64,000 bases of DNA, taken from positions 310,001 through 374,000 of the forward strand of contig NZ_FNWC01000006.1 of the NCBI RefSeq assembly GCF_900104635.1, in the 5' to 3' direction. How positions within the stretch are numbered: position 1 is the stretch's first letter; each line of letters starts with the position of its first letter. Source of the DNA: Coprococcus phoceensis (GTDB lineage Bacteria > Bacillota > Clostridia > Lachnospirales > Lachnospiraceae). Positions 17,232 through 26,717 of this stretch are shown here, piece after piece. The notes below the pieces were generated by a model. It worked only from the letters and a program-made list of their open reading frames with translations, searched no databases and was not told where the DNA came from. Both the position numbers and the translations under genes were made by a program.

Positions 17232-18448
17232 GACATGCAAATGGAGAAGTGATTGAATCTCATCCATTGAAACCAAGTACAATTACAGGCGAAGGATTCA
17301 ATGCGAGACCGTCAACAGAAGTGTTAGAGTTTGAAGTAGATGCGACAAATGAAACGGGAATTTATCTGACACTGAGCAGAAATGCAGAAGGAAGCAGCGA
17401 TGCAAGAGCAACATTTGTACTTGATAATATCCGAGTGACGGAGGTTACTACAGAACCAGAACCATCTGTAGATAAATCAAACTTAGAAGCTTTAGTTGCA
17501 TATGCAGAAAGCCAAAAAGAAAAGGCAGAATATGAAGATGTTGTGGATGTAGTGAAAGAATTGTTTGAAAAAACACTTGCAGAAGCGAAAACAGTATTAG
17601 AAGACACAAAAGCAGAGCAGTCAGAGGTGGATGCTGCTTATGATGCACTTCTTGCCAATGTACACTTGTTAGGATTTACAGGAAATACAGAGGACTTGGA
17701 ACTTGCATTAGAACTAGTAAAGACAACAAATACAGAAGGGAAAACGCCAGAATCTGTACAGGTATTAAATGATGCAATTGCAAAAGCAGAAGAGATTATT
17801 GCGTCAGGAAATATACTTCAAGAAGAAATTGACGCTGCAAGAGAAGCATTACTTGCTGCAATAAACGGATTAGAAGACATTGTTTTGGCAGATAAAACAA
17901 AATTAAAAGATTTGTTGGAAAATTCTCAAAAATATGCAGATAGAATTGATCAGTATACAGAGGCAACAGCTGATGCCTTTATGGCAGCAAGAGCTGCGGC
18001 ACAAAAAGTATATGATACTGTTGAAGCAACACAGGATGAGGTAAATGCGGCATATAATTCACTTCGTCAGGCGATTTTTGAACTGAGAGAGATTCCTGAT
18101 AAGAGTAAGCTGGAGGATTTGATTAACGAGGCGGAAAAGATTGATATTGACAAGTATACAGATGAGACAGCAGAAGCTTTTACTGCAGCACTGGCAAATG
18201 CAAAATCAGTATTTGAAAATAAAAATACTTCTGACGCAGAAGTGAAAGCGGCAGAAAAGATGCTTCGTGCAGCAATTGATGGTTTGCAGGAAAAGAAAGT
18301 TGATTCGCAAAAACCGAATGCAGGTCAGGAGGAAAATGATAAAACACCAACAACAGGAGATACAACAGGAGTGTCGGTTGTTGTGTGGATGATAACTGCT
18401 TTAGTAATTGTTATTGTAATCAATGCGAAAAAAAAGAAAATTAAATAA
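17220..18448 (+). pseudogene. GH101 C-terminal fragment: FIVAR repeats and sorting signal
   Basis: Continuation of the split GH101 gene. It begins with the rest of a beta domain (VRHANGEVIESHPL to FVLDNIRVTEV), then about four FIVAR-type three-helix repeats of about 65-70 residues, each ending like VDAAYDALLANV, IDAAREALLAAI, VNAAYNSLRQAI and VKAAEKMLRAAI. The end is a wall-sorting signal: TPTTGD, a hydrophobic helix and a Lys tail. The intact enzyme was therefore a sortase-anchored surface glycosidase. A separate translation start here is not convincing. A terminator follows. Confidence 0.82.
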
Positions 18449-18468
18449 AATTTATTTTTGAGTAGGTG

Positions 18469-18508
18469 GCCTCGATATTGACAGTGCGTTAATATCGAGG
18501 CTGTTTCA
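18469..18508 (+). terminator. Terminator after the GH101 remnant
   Basis: Perfect GCCTCGATATT / AATATCGAGGC stem with an 11-base loop, followed by a T-rich stretch. Confidence 0.75.
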
Positions 18509-18786
18509 TTTTAAAGAGTTTACAGATTTGATTTTTTTGTCTAATAATTGTTCTTGATGTTTATATACTTTTATCATGTTTTGGGGCGAACCGTTTGAAT
18601 AATAATTTTTATTTCTCATAAATTCAATCTCCTTGATTGTTTACCTAACGTATTATTATACTATTGTATAACTGAAAAGAAAAGGAACAAAGAAAAAATG
18701 GTATTTGATATAAAGCAAAAATTTTGAATTTTATTTGACTACTCTGGAGAGAACGATACTGATAAAATATACGAAAGGAAAATACC

Positions 18787-19549
18787 ATGAAAAAATAATT
18801 TATAGAAGATATATCAGAAAAAATTAAAGGCAAAATAAAAGGAGATATTGATAAATTGCAAGAAAAAAATCAAAGATTACCTAAACTAGTGGTCATCTTA
18901 GTAGGTAATAACCAAGCAAGTAATGCGTATGTTAAAGGAAAAGTAAGGATTGTGAGGAAGTTGGAATACTCAACACTACTTTGAGATATGATTATATTTC
19001 AGAGAATGACCTTTTATCTAAAATACGAGAATTAAATACGGATGATACTGTTGATGGAATACTGGTACAGTTACCACTGCCGGAATATATTGATTAAAAA
19101 CGTGTGCTTGAAACAATTAGTCCGCTAAAAGATAAAAGATGTGGACGGTTTTCATACGCAAAATGTGGGTAAATTATATATCGGAGATAACACGTTTGTT
19201 CCTTGTGCGCCGAAAGGAATTATCCGAATTTTAGAAGAAATTGGGTTAGAGAATCCTCAAGGGAAAAAAGCTGTTGTTTTGGGAAGAAGTGAGACAAGCG
19301 GATATTGTGGTATCTGCTATGGGGCAAGCAAAGTTAGTGAAAAAAGAATGGTTAAAGCAAGGAACAGTTGTTATTGATGTGGAAATGAACCGAGACAAAA
19401 ATGGAAAGTTATGTGGAGATGTGGAGTTGAATGATGTAATGGAAAAAGTTTCATATATCACGCCTGTTTCAAAAGGTGATGGATTTGTAACAAGGGCTAT
19501 GTTATTGGAAAATATCATGCAGGCATATAGTGGCAAAATGAATAAGTAG
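18787..19549 (+). pseudogene. folD: Degenerate folD (methylene-THF dehydrogenase/cyclohydrolase)
   Basis: FolD motifs appear in order but in several frames: [66 protein letters not shown], then ADIVVSAMGQAKLVKKEW, VVIDVEMNRD and YITPVSKGDGFVTRAMLLEN. Damage: TAA at 18796 just after the start, TAA at 19095 where a Glu codon is usual (EYID-stop-KRVLE), frame changes near 18960 and 19130, and a deletion near 19285 joining GRSE to the ADIVVS segment, removing most of the NADP site. Not functional. The ends are approximate. Confidence 0.85.
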
Positions 19550-19581
19550 TCATAGTGGGAATTTATGTGCTGATTCCAACT

Positions 19582-19628
19582 AATTATTGCTACGTCAAAC
19601 TGTTTGTTTGGCGTAGCGATAATTGATT
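19582..19628. terminator. Bidirectional hairpin between folD remnant and sulfatase
   Basis: A 19-base inverted repeat with two or three wobble pairs (arms 19582-19600 and 19606-19624, loop five bases), flanked by T/A runs, between convergent genes. Confidence 0.65.
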
Positions 19629-19643
19629 TTATAAGAAGCATAA

Positions 19644-21098
19644 TCATTTCAAGATGTGTGAAAGGCTATTTAAAGGAGTGCATCCTGTTTTGAGGGAAGC
19701 TCCGTCACTGTAGCCCTCTTCGCGATCTTTCAGTTCCTGAATTAAGACGCTTCTAAGGTATGCAATCCGTTCTTGATATTTGGTATCGTTGATTGCATTA
19801 TGCTCTTCTCTTGGATCTTTTTCTAGATTAAAATATTGTTCTTCATTTTTTTCACTGTACCATATGTATTTATCTGTTTTAGTTACGATGAACTGAGAAG
19901 ATAAGCTAGAGTGAAAACTATGTTCGCCGTGGAGAAATTCGCGTTCGTTTTTCTCTTCTCCAAGAATTTCAGGTGCAAGTGAAAAACCATCCACGCTGTC
20001 GGGAATTGGAATGCCGGCAAAATCTAAGATTGTAGGCATGATATCCCGTAATTCTGTGAGTGTGTCGCTTCGGAAAGGTGTAATGTTCTGAACATTTTTT
20101 CCGACGTGCACAAGTAAAGGAATGTGTGTGCTTCCTTCATAAGGGAGTGCTTTTCGATAGAAGTTATTATCAAAAAGCAATTCTCCGTGGTCTGCCAAAA
20201 ATAAGACTATAGTATTGTTATAGTCGCCTGTTTCGGCGAGTGCGGTGAGAATGCGCCCAATTTGGTGATCCACATGTGTGATGCATGCATAATATCCGGC
20301 CATTGCAAGGCGGCGTGATTCGGAATCATTGCAGCCAAAAATAGAATCTTTTATAAAACCGTACTTTTCGGTGAGGGTAGGGTCTACCCAATCTCCCTGT
20401 GCCGGAGCTCGCAGTTCCTTGTCTCTATACAAATCAAAATAGGTTTGTGGCGGATCGAAAGGCTGGTGAGGACGGACAAAAGAAGTCATTAAAAAAAATG
20501 GTCTTGTTCTGTCGCGGGTTTGCAAAAAACGGATGCTTTCGTCTGCTGTCCAGTTGGTGGGATGCAATTTTTCGTCATAGATCCAAGGATGCACAATCCA
20601 GGAGTTACATTCCGGCCCAGTTGAGGTAATGTCAGCATGTTGTCCGAGCTTGTCTTTTAAGTAATAGAGATAGTCGTCTGTAACCTCTTGATGCTGATGA
20701 TGCGGAATGTTTTGACTGCGATAATGCCCGAGATATCCATCGTGGAGTTTGAGACCTTGAAAGCCGCAGTGCTTTCTTGCGGGGTGCACATGCATTTTTC
20801 CAATACATTCTGTCTGGTAACCGTTTGAGCTGAATTCCTCTGCCATCATATGTTCGTAATTCCAGTCGATTCCATCCTCATAACCGACGCGACCGTGCCC
20901 TTCCTGACTCTTCCCGGTAAACAGTGCCACTCTTGCCGGAATACAACTTGGACAGGATGAGTAGGCATTATCAAAAGAAACGCCCTGTGCAGCCAGACTG
21001 TCAAGGTAAGGAGTTTTTACATCTGGGTGTCCGGAGTACGATAAACAGTCCCCACGGAATTGATCGCACATAAGAAGTAAAATATTAGGTTGTGTCAT
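19644..21098 (-). CDS. Cys-type sulfatase
   Basis: 484 residues from MTQPNILLLM; AGAAAGGA lies about 10 bases upstream. The formylglycine motif is CIPARVALFTG (Cys52, C-x-P-x-R), preceded by metal-site residues in MCDQFRGD. Further signatures are GKMHVHPARKHCG, SFVRPHQPFDPP and LADHGELLFDNNFYRK. The enzyme hydrolyses sulfate esters. With no signal peptide visible, it likely acts in the cytosol on imported sulfated sugars. It needs a maturase, and the radical-SAM enzyme at 7432 fits. It stands alone on the minus strand, divergent from the ABC transporter operon, which suggests shared regulation. Confidence 0.92.
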   Translation of the reverse strand: MTQPNILLLMCDQFRGDCLSYSGHPDVKTPYLDSLAAQGVSFDNAYSSCPSCIPARVALFTGKSQEGHGRVGYEDGIDWNYEHMMAEEFSSNGYQTECIGKMHVHPARKHCGFQGLKLHDGYLGHYRSQNIPHHQHQEVTDDYLYYLKDKLGQHADITSTGPECNSWIVHPWIYDEKLHPTNWTADESIRFLQTRDRTRPFFLMTSFVRPHQPFDPPQTYFDLYRDKELRAPAQGDWVDPTLTEKYGFIKDSIFGCNDSESRRLAMAGYYACITHVDHQIGRILTALAETGDYNNTIVLFLADHGELLFDNNFYRKALPYEGSTHIPLLVHVGKNVQNITPFRSDTLTELRDIMPTILDFAGIPIPDSVDGFSLAPEILGEEKNEREFLHGEHSFHSSLSSQFIVTKTDKYIWYSEKNEEQYFNLEKDPREEHNAINDTKYQERIAYLRSVLIQELKDREEGYSDGASLKTGCTPLNSLSHILK

Positions 21099-21322
21099 AA
21101 AAGCATAAATCCTTTCTATAAATATAATAAAAATCTTCTTATTTAATATGATAAAAAGTTTTTGTCGGAAAAGCAATCTTTTTGAGTAATTAATCTAAAA
21201 ATATGGATGGAAAAGCAATATATATAAAATATAGAGCAAAATTCGTATAGAAAAAATGACGGTAGTGGTGTAAGATAAATATCAAGAAATAAACAGAATG
21301 AACAATTAAGGAGGAAATTGTT

Positions 21323-22687
21323 ATGAAAATGAAAAAAGTTGTAGCTATGTTACTTTCAGTGGCTATGGTTGCATCTATGGCAGTTGGTTGCGGAAGCAAA
21401 GACGATAGTAAAGATGCAAATGAAGATGGAAAAAAAGTATTAAAGTTTGCTGCTTTTGAAGGTGGTAACGGTACTGAAATTTGGGAAAATATTGAAAAGG
21501 CTTTTGAAGAATCTCACGAAGATGTAGACGTTCAGTTAGAGTTATCTTCTGAATTGGACAAGGATCTTACAAAAGATTTCCAGAATGGAGATATTCCGGA
21601 CGTTGTATACTACAACTTAGGACAAAAAAGCGGTTTCACAGAGACGATGTTAAAAGAGCATGCAATCGCAGATATTTCAGATGTGTTTGATGATGAACTG
21701 AAATCCAAGTTGGTTGGTGGCATTACAGAAAATGCTGCAGCTCAGCCATATGGTGACGGAAAAGTTTATCTTGCACCGATTATCTATACACCAACAGGAT
21801 TATGGTACAACAAAGACATGTTTGGTGAAGGAAAATACACACTTCCAACAACATGGGATGAGTTCTTTGCACTTGGTGAACAGGCAAAAGAAGATGGAAT
21901 TGCATTATTTACATATCCACAACCAGGTTATTTTGATGCAACAATGTATCAGATGTTAGCTCAGGCTGGTGGAATGGAATTCTACAACAAAGCTGTTAAC
22001 TATGATGCAAACACATGGACATCAGCAGAAGGAAAACAAGTTATTGATACAATTGCTAAATTGGCTTCACCAGAATATTTATGGTCAGATACAGTTGCAA
22101 ATGCAAATGCTGACGGTGGATTCAAAATTAATCAGCAGGCAGTAATTGATAATAAGGCATTATTTATGCCAAACGGTAACTGGGTGATTGGAGAGATGGC
22201 AAACTCTACTCCGGAAGGATTTAACTGGGGAATGATGGCACCGCCGAAATTTACAGCTGATCAGGAGAATTATATCTACACATTTACAGAGCAAATGTGG
22301 GTACCGGCTGAAGCTCCTAACATGGAATTAGCAAAAGAATTTATCAAATTCATGTACTCAGATGAAGTAGTAGATCTTATGTTAGCTAACAAAGTTGAGA
22401 ATAAAGAAACAGGCGAAAAAGTCGCAACACCGATTGTGTCACCAGTTCTTGGGGCATCTGACAAATTGGAGGATGGTGTTGTTAAAGATACATACACATT
22501 AGCATCTTCAGAAGGATATAATGCAGTAGCTGGTACTTGGGCAACAACAAAAGCTATCGATGGCTTTGATATGAAAGGGACAGTATACGGAGCAATTGAT
22601 GCACTTAACACTGGTGACTTAACAGCAGACGCTTATCAACAACAATTGATTGATGCATGGACAAAATGCTTAGAGAATCTTCAATAA
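21323..22687 (+). CDS. Sugar ABC transporter substrate-binding lipoprotein
   Basis: 454 residues. Signal peptide with lipobox AVGC (Cys about 23) followed by a short charged linker, so it is a lipid-anchored extracellular binding protein of family 1. TPTGLWYNKDMFGEGKYTLPTTWDEF and FMPNGNWVIGEM are typical of oligosaccharide binders. AAGGAGG precedes the ATG. First gene of an operon with two permeases. Given the phosphorylase, kinase and galE around it, the ligand is probably galacto-N-biose or lacto-N-biose. That is inferred from context. Confidence 0.92.
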   Translation: MKMKKVVAMLLSVAMVASMAVGCGSKDDSKDANEDGKKVLKFAAFEGGNGTEIWENIEKAFEESHEDVDVQLELSSELDKDLTKDFQNGDIPDVVYYNLGQKSGFTETMLKEHAIADISDVFDDELKSKLVGGITENAAAQPYGDGKVYLAPIIYTPTGLWYNKDMFGEGKYTLPTTWDEFFALGEQAKEDGIALFTYPQPGYFDATMYQMLAQAGGMEFYNKAVNYDANTWTSAEGKQVIDTIAKLASPEYLWSDTVANANADGGFKINQQAVIDNKALFMPNGNWVIGEMANSTPEGFNWGMMAPPKFTADQENYIYTFTEQMWVPAEAPNMELAKEFIKFMYSDEVVDLMLANKVENKETGEKVATPIVSPVLGASDKLEDGVVKDTYTLASSEGYNAVAGTWATTKAIDGFDMKGTVYGAIDALNTGDLTADAYQQQLIDAWTKCLENLQ

Positions 22688-22724
22688 TTAAGATAAGACT
22701 CAAAGTAAATTTTGAATGTTTATT

Positions 22725-22757
22725 AAAAGCGGTGAGTTCCAATAACTCACCGCTTTT
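22725..22757 (+). terminator. Hairpin between binding protein and permease genes
   Basis: A perfect 14-base stem (AAAAGCGGTGAGTT and its complement) with a five-base loop and a TTTT tail. Such hairpins after the first gene usually cap the binding-protein mRNA and lower permease expression, giving excess binding protein. Confidence 0.75.
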
Positions 22758-22778
22758 CTAGGAGAAAGAGGAAGATAT

Positions 22779-23669
22779 ATGAACAGAAAAAGCGCAGAAA
22801 GAAAATTTATTTTTATTTGTCTTGCTCCAGCAGTTATTTTAGTATCTCTGTTTATTTTTATCCCTACAGTCAATGTATTTAGAATGTCATTGTATCGTAT
22901 GGGAGGTATTACAAATAAACAAACATTTATTGGATTTGAGAACTTTAAGACATTAATGGGAGACAAGAACTTCTTACAGGCGATGCAGAACTCTATTTTG
23001 ATTATTGTTCTTGTGACAATCTGCACAATTGTGCTTGCAATTTTATTTGCAACATTATTACAGAGAGGAAACTTTAAGGGAAACAACTTTTTTAGAATTA
23101 TTTTTTACATTCCTAATATTTTAAGTATAGTTGTTATTGCTGGTATTTTTGGAGCGATTTATAATCCGACTACTGGTTTGTTAAACACATTTTTGAGAGC
23201 AATCGGGTTAGATGCCTTGGCGAGAAACTGGATGTCCGAATCTAACATTGTAATCTATTCGGTAATTTTTGCGTTGGTATGGCAGGCAATCGGTTATTAT
23301 ATGGTTATGTATATGGCAAGTATGGCTGCAATTCCACCGGATTATTATGAGGCGGCATCGCTTGATGGTGCAACAGAACTTCAGATGTTCTCTAAGATTA
23401 CATTCCCGTTGATTTGGAGCAATATCCGTACAACACTTACATTCTACATTATCAGTACAATCAACTTGAGTTTCTTGTTTGTTCAGATTATGTCAGATGG
23501 TGGACCGAATGGAAAAACAGAAGTATTCTTGAACTATATGTATAAACAGGCATATGGAAATGGTGCATACGGATACGGAATGGCAATCGGTGTAGTAGTA
23601 TTTATCTTCTCATTTGTATTATCAGGAATTGTGAATAAAATTACTGACCGTGAAGTATATGAATTTTAG
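22779..23669 (+). CDS. Sugar ABC transporter permease (MalF type)
   Basis: 296 residues with six hydrophobic helices. The EAA loop that docks the ATPase is YYEAASLDGATELQMFSKITFPL at about residues 189-211. First permease of a MalF/MalG pair. A GGAGAAAGAGGA site precedes the ATG. It lies between the binding protein and the second permease, with a hairpin upstream reducing read-through. Confidence 0.92.
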   Translation: MNRKSAERKFIFICLAPAVILVSLFIFIPTVNVFRMSLYRMGGITNKQTFIGFENFKTLMGDKNFLQAMQNSILIIVLVTICTIVLAILFATLLQRGNFKGNNFFRIIFYIPNILSIVVIAGIFGAIYNPTTGLLNTFLRAIGLDALARNWMSESNIVIYSVIFALVWQAIGYYMVMYMASMAAIPPDYYEAASLDGATELQMFSKITFPLIWSNIRTTLTFYIISTINLSFLFVQIMSDGGPNGKTEVFLNYMYKQAYGNGAYGYGMAIGVVVFIFSFVLSGIVNKITDREVYEF

Positions 23670-23686
23670 GAAGGGAGAGCGAAAAG

Positions 23687-24553
23687 ATGAAGAAAAAACC
23701 AGGAAAAATTATATCTAAAATATTAATCTATGTAGCTCTTTTTGCCTTGGCAGTTTCCATTATTGTGCCAGTTGCATGGGTATTTATGGCGAGTTTGAAA
23801 AAAAATGCAGAATTCATTGGTGGAGATGTAAATCCGTGGGCTTTGCCGAAGACGTTTCATTATCAGAACTTTATCACGGCATTCCAAGATGCAAACATGG
23901 GAACTTTCTTTTTGAATTCTGTAATTGTAACAGCAATTGCATTGTTACTGCTGTTGGTGCTTGCACTTCCGGCATCTTATGTACTTGCAAGATTTAATTT
24001 TAAAGGAAGAAAATTTTTAAACGGTGCATTTATGGCGGGACTTTTTGTAAACATCAACTACATTGTAGTGCCGATTTTCTTGATGTTAAGTTCTGCAAAC
24101 AGAGCGTTGGGAGTAGAGTTCTTTTTGAATAACCGTTTTATTTTGGCAGTTATCTATGCGACAAGTGCCCTTCCATTTACGATTTATCTGTTGAGTGGCT
24201 ACTTTAAGACACTTCCAAAAGGATTTGAGGAAGCCGCTTACATCGATGGATGTGGTCACTTTAAGACGATGACAAAGATTATGATTCCAATGGCAAAACC
24301 AAGTATTATTACAGTAATCTTGTTTAACTTCCTGTCATTCTGGAATGAATATATCATTGCTTACACATTGATGGATGGTAATGACACTCTTGCTATGGGA
24401 CTTAAGAACCTGATGGCAGTAGAGAGAACAGCAACAAACTATGGTATCATGTATGCAGGTCTTGTAATCGTTATGTTGCCAACGTTGATTCTGTACATTT
24501 GTGTTCAGAAACGTTTGACAGAGGGTATGACTCTCGGTGGATTGAAAGGTTAG
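23687..24553 (+). CDS. Sugar ABC transporter permease (MalG type)
   Basis: 288 residues with six membrane helices. The EAA loop reads FEEAAYIDGCGHFKTMTKIMIP, about residues 183-204. Its start lies 18 bases after the first permease stop. No ATPase gene is present in the operon, so the transporter presumably uses a shared MsmX/UgpC-type ATPase encoded elsewhere. Confidence 0.92.
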   Translation: MKKKPGKIISKILIYVALFALAVSIIVPVAWVFMASLKKNAEFIGGDVNPWALPKTFHYQNFITAFQDANMGTFFLNSVIVTAIALLLLLVLALPASYVLARFNFKGRKFLNGAFMAGLFVNINYIVVPIFLMLSSANRALGVEFFLNNRFILAVIYATSALPFTIYLLSGYFKTLPKGFEEAAYIDGCGHFKTMTKIMIPMAKPSIITVILFNFLSFWNEYIIAYTLMDGNDTLAMGLKNLMAVERTATNYGIMYAGLVIVMLPTLILYICVQKRLTEGMTLGGLKG

Positions 24554-24565
24554 GAGGTAGATGAG

Positions 24566-24733
24566 ATGAATAATGCAGTAAGAAACATTATTATGATTAT
24601 CGTATTTGTTGTCTGCCTGGCTCTGATCATTATTGGACAAAGAAATATCTCAGTCTCAGGTCTTGTGATGGAACTTGTTGGACTTGTTGGGCTGCTGACT
24701 CTTTTGTTCGTATACAACCACAGATATAAATAG
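24566..24733 (+). CDS. Small two-helix membrane protein of the ABC operon
   Basis: 55 residues, preceded by GGAGG 8 bases before the ATG and 12 bases after the permease stop. Two hydrophobic segments (about residues 6-24 and 32-50) separated by GQRNISVSG, and a short basic tail (NHRYK). It resembles the small DUF6903-type proteins found at the end of sugar ABC operons in Clostridia; that name is from memory. Its role is unknown, and transporter assembly or stability is possible. Confidence 0.7.
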   Translation: MNNAVRNIIMIIVFVVCLALIIIGQRNISVSGLVMELVGLVGLLTLLFVYNHRYK

Positions 24734-24745
24734 AGATTATGATAG

Positions 24746-24782
24746 AAAGACACCGGATTATGATTGTCCGGTGTCTTTTTGT
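24746..24782. terminator. Bidirectional terminator after the ABC operon
   Basis: A perfect 12-base stem AAAGACACCGGA / TCCGGTGTCTTT with T5. It overlaps the last codons of the convergent araC gene. Confidence 0.8.
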
Positions 24783-25612
24783 AACTCTTCATTTTGTCGG
24801 TAGGCATTTGGCGACATGCCTGTCTCTTTTCGAAAAACCTGGGAAAAATAGGATTGGGAAGAAAAGCCGATGGAAGCTGCAATTTTGGAGATTGGATAAT
24901 TGGTTGTAGCAAGTAAATGTTTGGCTTCAACAAGTCTTCGGTTAATCAAATAATTGATTGGAGACACTCCCTTATAGTTTTTAAATGCATGAACAAGATA
25001 ATATTTGTTCAAATAAGTGAGATCACTCAGCGTCTGAAGTGTAATATCTTCCATAAAATGCTCATCAATATATTGTTCGACAAAACGACATTCTTTTGTA
25101 ATCTTTTTTGTTGGTGTGAATGACAGCTGTTTCTTTGTTCTTCTAACCAATGTTAATACAAGCGCCTCCAATAAATTTTGGCAGACAGTTTCGAAATACT
25201 CTCCTTTATTTTGAATCTCCCGAAGAAGTGTCTTTAAGTAAAAAGAGAATTCTTCTTTATATTCATGAAAATTATGCAGACTGTAATCATAGGTGGTGTC
25301 AAGATTCCCATCTTTGAATTTCAGGCCGTTGATTCCAAGTGCGATATACTCAAGTGGTCTGCCTTTGCTGCCCAGCTCTGTATGAGAAACATTTGGGTTG
25401 ATGATGACGAGGTCATCTTCTTTGACCGGAAATTTTTTATCCTCCACAAGAAAATAGCCACTGCCCTGAACGACATAGAATAATTCTGTAAAATGATGCG
25501 TATGGGCAATGCTGTGCCAGTCTGTATCATATCGAGCTTGAGTGATATATAGTAAACGGATATTCAGTTTTTCAAGTTCGGTCTCCTCAAGACCATAACG
25601 TCGATTGCTCAT
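24758..25612 (-). CDS. AraC family regulator next to the sugar transporter
   Basis: 284 residues. N-terminal cupin (HTHHFTELFYVVQGSGYFLVEDKKFPV; INPNVSHTE) and C-terminal double HTH (LQTLSDLTYLNKYYLVHAFK; KIAASIGFSSQSYFSQVFRK), ending MSPNAYRQ. Convergent with the ABC operon and divergent from the nucleotidyltransferase-kinase operon, so it may control the latter. Intact, unlike the frameshifted regulator at 11956. Confidence 0.92.
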   Translation of the reverse strand: MSNRRYGLEETELEKLNIRLLYITQARYDTDWHSIAHTHHFTELFYVVQGSGYFLVEDKKFPVKEDDLVIINPNVSHTELGSKGRPLEYIALGINGLKFKDGNLDTTYDYSLHNFHEYKEEFSFYLKTLLREIQNKGEYFETVCQNLLEALVLTLVRRTKKQLSFTPTKKITKECRFVEQYIDEHFMEDITLQTLSDLTYLNKYYLVHAFKNYKGVSPINYLINRRLVEAKHLLATTNYPISKIAASIGFSSQSYFSQVFRKETGMSPNAYRQNEELQKDTGQS

Positions 25613-25790
25613 ATAAATCTTCTCCCTTGTATTTTAGGCGTTTTTAATGATATTATATCTTATAGAATTCTAGAATGCAAAGAAAAAGTGTAAATAATAC
25701 AAACATAGAGATTAATCAGATAAAGATTTTTAAAGACATTTGTACTAGAATAAAAGATAGAAAAGAAATTGGGGTTTGGAGGTCTTAATC

Positions 25791-26717
25791 ATGAAAAAAC
25801 CAGTATTAGTAATTATGGCAGCAGGAATGGGAAGCAGATATGGCGGATTAAAACAGATTGATCCGGTGGACGAGCAAGGTCATATCATTATGGATTTCTC
25901 AATCTATGATGCAAAAAAAGCGGGATTTGAAAAAGTAGTATTTATCATTAAAAAAGAAAATGAGGCTGATTTTAAAGAGGCTGTCGGAAAACGTATGGAA
26001 GAAGTAATGGAAGTGTCTTATGTATTCCAGGATTTACATAACTTGCCGGAAGGATATGAAGTGCCTGAAGGACGTGTGAAACCATGGGGAACAGCACATG
26101 CAGTATTCAGCTGTATCGATGAGATTGACGGACCTTTCGCAGTAATCAATGCAGATGATTACTATGGAAGAGATGCATTCCAGAAAATTTATGACTATCT
26201 GTCAACACACGAAGACGATGATAAATTCCGTTACACAATGGTAGGTTATCAATTAGAAAATACATTGACTGAGAACGGTCATGTGGCACGTGGTGTCTGC
26301 ACGATGAATGAAGCCGGAGAACTTGTGAGCGTTGTGGAAAGAACACGCATCGAGAAAAAAGGAGACGGAGCGGCGTACACAGAAGATGAAGGAGAGACAT
26401 GGACAGAACTTCCAAAAGGAAGCATTGTTTCTATGAATATGTGGGGATTCACAGCAAGCATCCTTCAGGAGATTAAGAACGGATTTACAGCATTTTTAGA
26501 TGAAGGACTTAAGACAAATCCTTTGAAATGTGAATACTTCCTTCCGACAGTTGTAAGTAATCTGCTTGCAGAAGACCGTGCAACAGTGGCAGTTCTGACA
26601 TCAGCAGACAAATGGTACGGAGTGACATATAAAGAAGATAAACCGGTTGTAGTGAATGCGATTAAAAATATGAAAGAATCAGGTTTGTATCCAGAGAACC
26701 TGTGGGGAGAAAAATAA
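25791..26717 (+). CDS. Sugar-1-phosphate nucleotidyltransferase
   Basis: 308 residues from ATG 25791, which has GGAGGT 7 bases upstream. The nucleotide-binding signature AAGMGSRYGGLKQ lies at residues 9-21 and the metal-binding motif NADDYYG at about 118-124. It would join a sugar 1-phosphate to a nucleotide. Its stop overlaps the start of the N-acetylhexosamine 1-kinase gene (TAATG). A matching task is therefore UDP-activation of GlcNAc/GalNAc 1-phosphate, or of glucose/galactose 1-phosphate as in the bifidobacterial lnp cluster. The exact substrate is not decided by the sequence. Confidence 0.88.
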   Translation: MKKPVLVIMAAGMGSRYGGLKQIDPVDEQGHIIMDFSIYDAKKAGFEKVVFIIKKENEADFKEAVGKRMEEVMEVSYVFQDLHNLPEGYEVPEGRVKPWGTAHAVFSCIDEIDGPFAVINADDYYGRDAFQKIYDYLSTHEDDDKFRYTMVGYQLENTLTENGHVARGVCTMNEAGELVSVVERTRIEKKGDGAAYTEDEGETWTELPKGSIVSMNMWGFTASILQEIKNGFTAFLDEGLKTNPLKCEYFLPTVVSNLLAEDRATVAVLTSADKWYGVTYKEDKPVVVNAIKNMKESGLYPENLWGEK

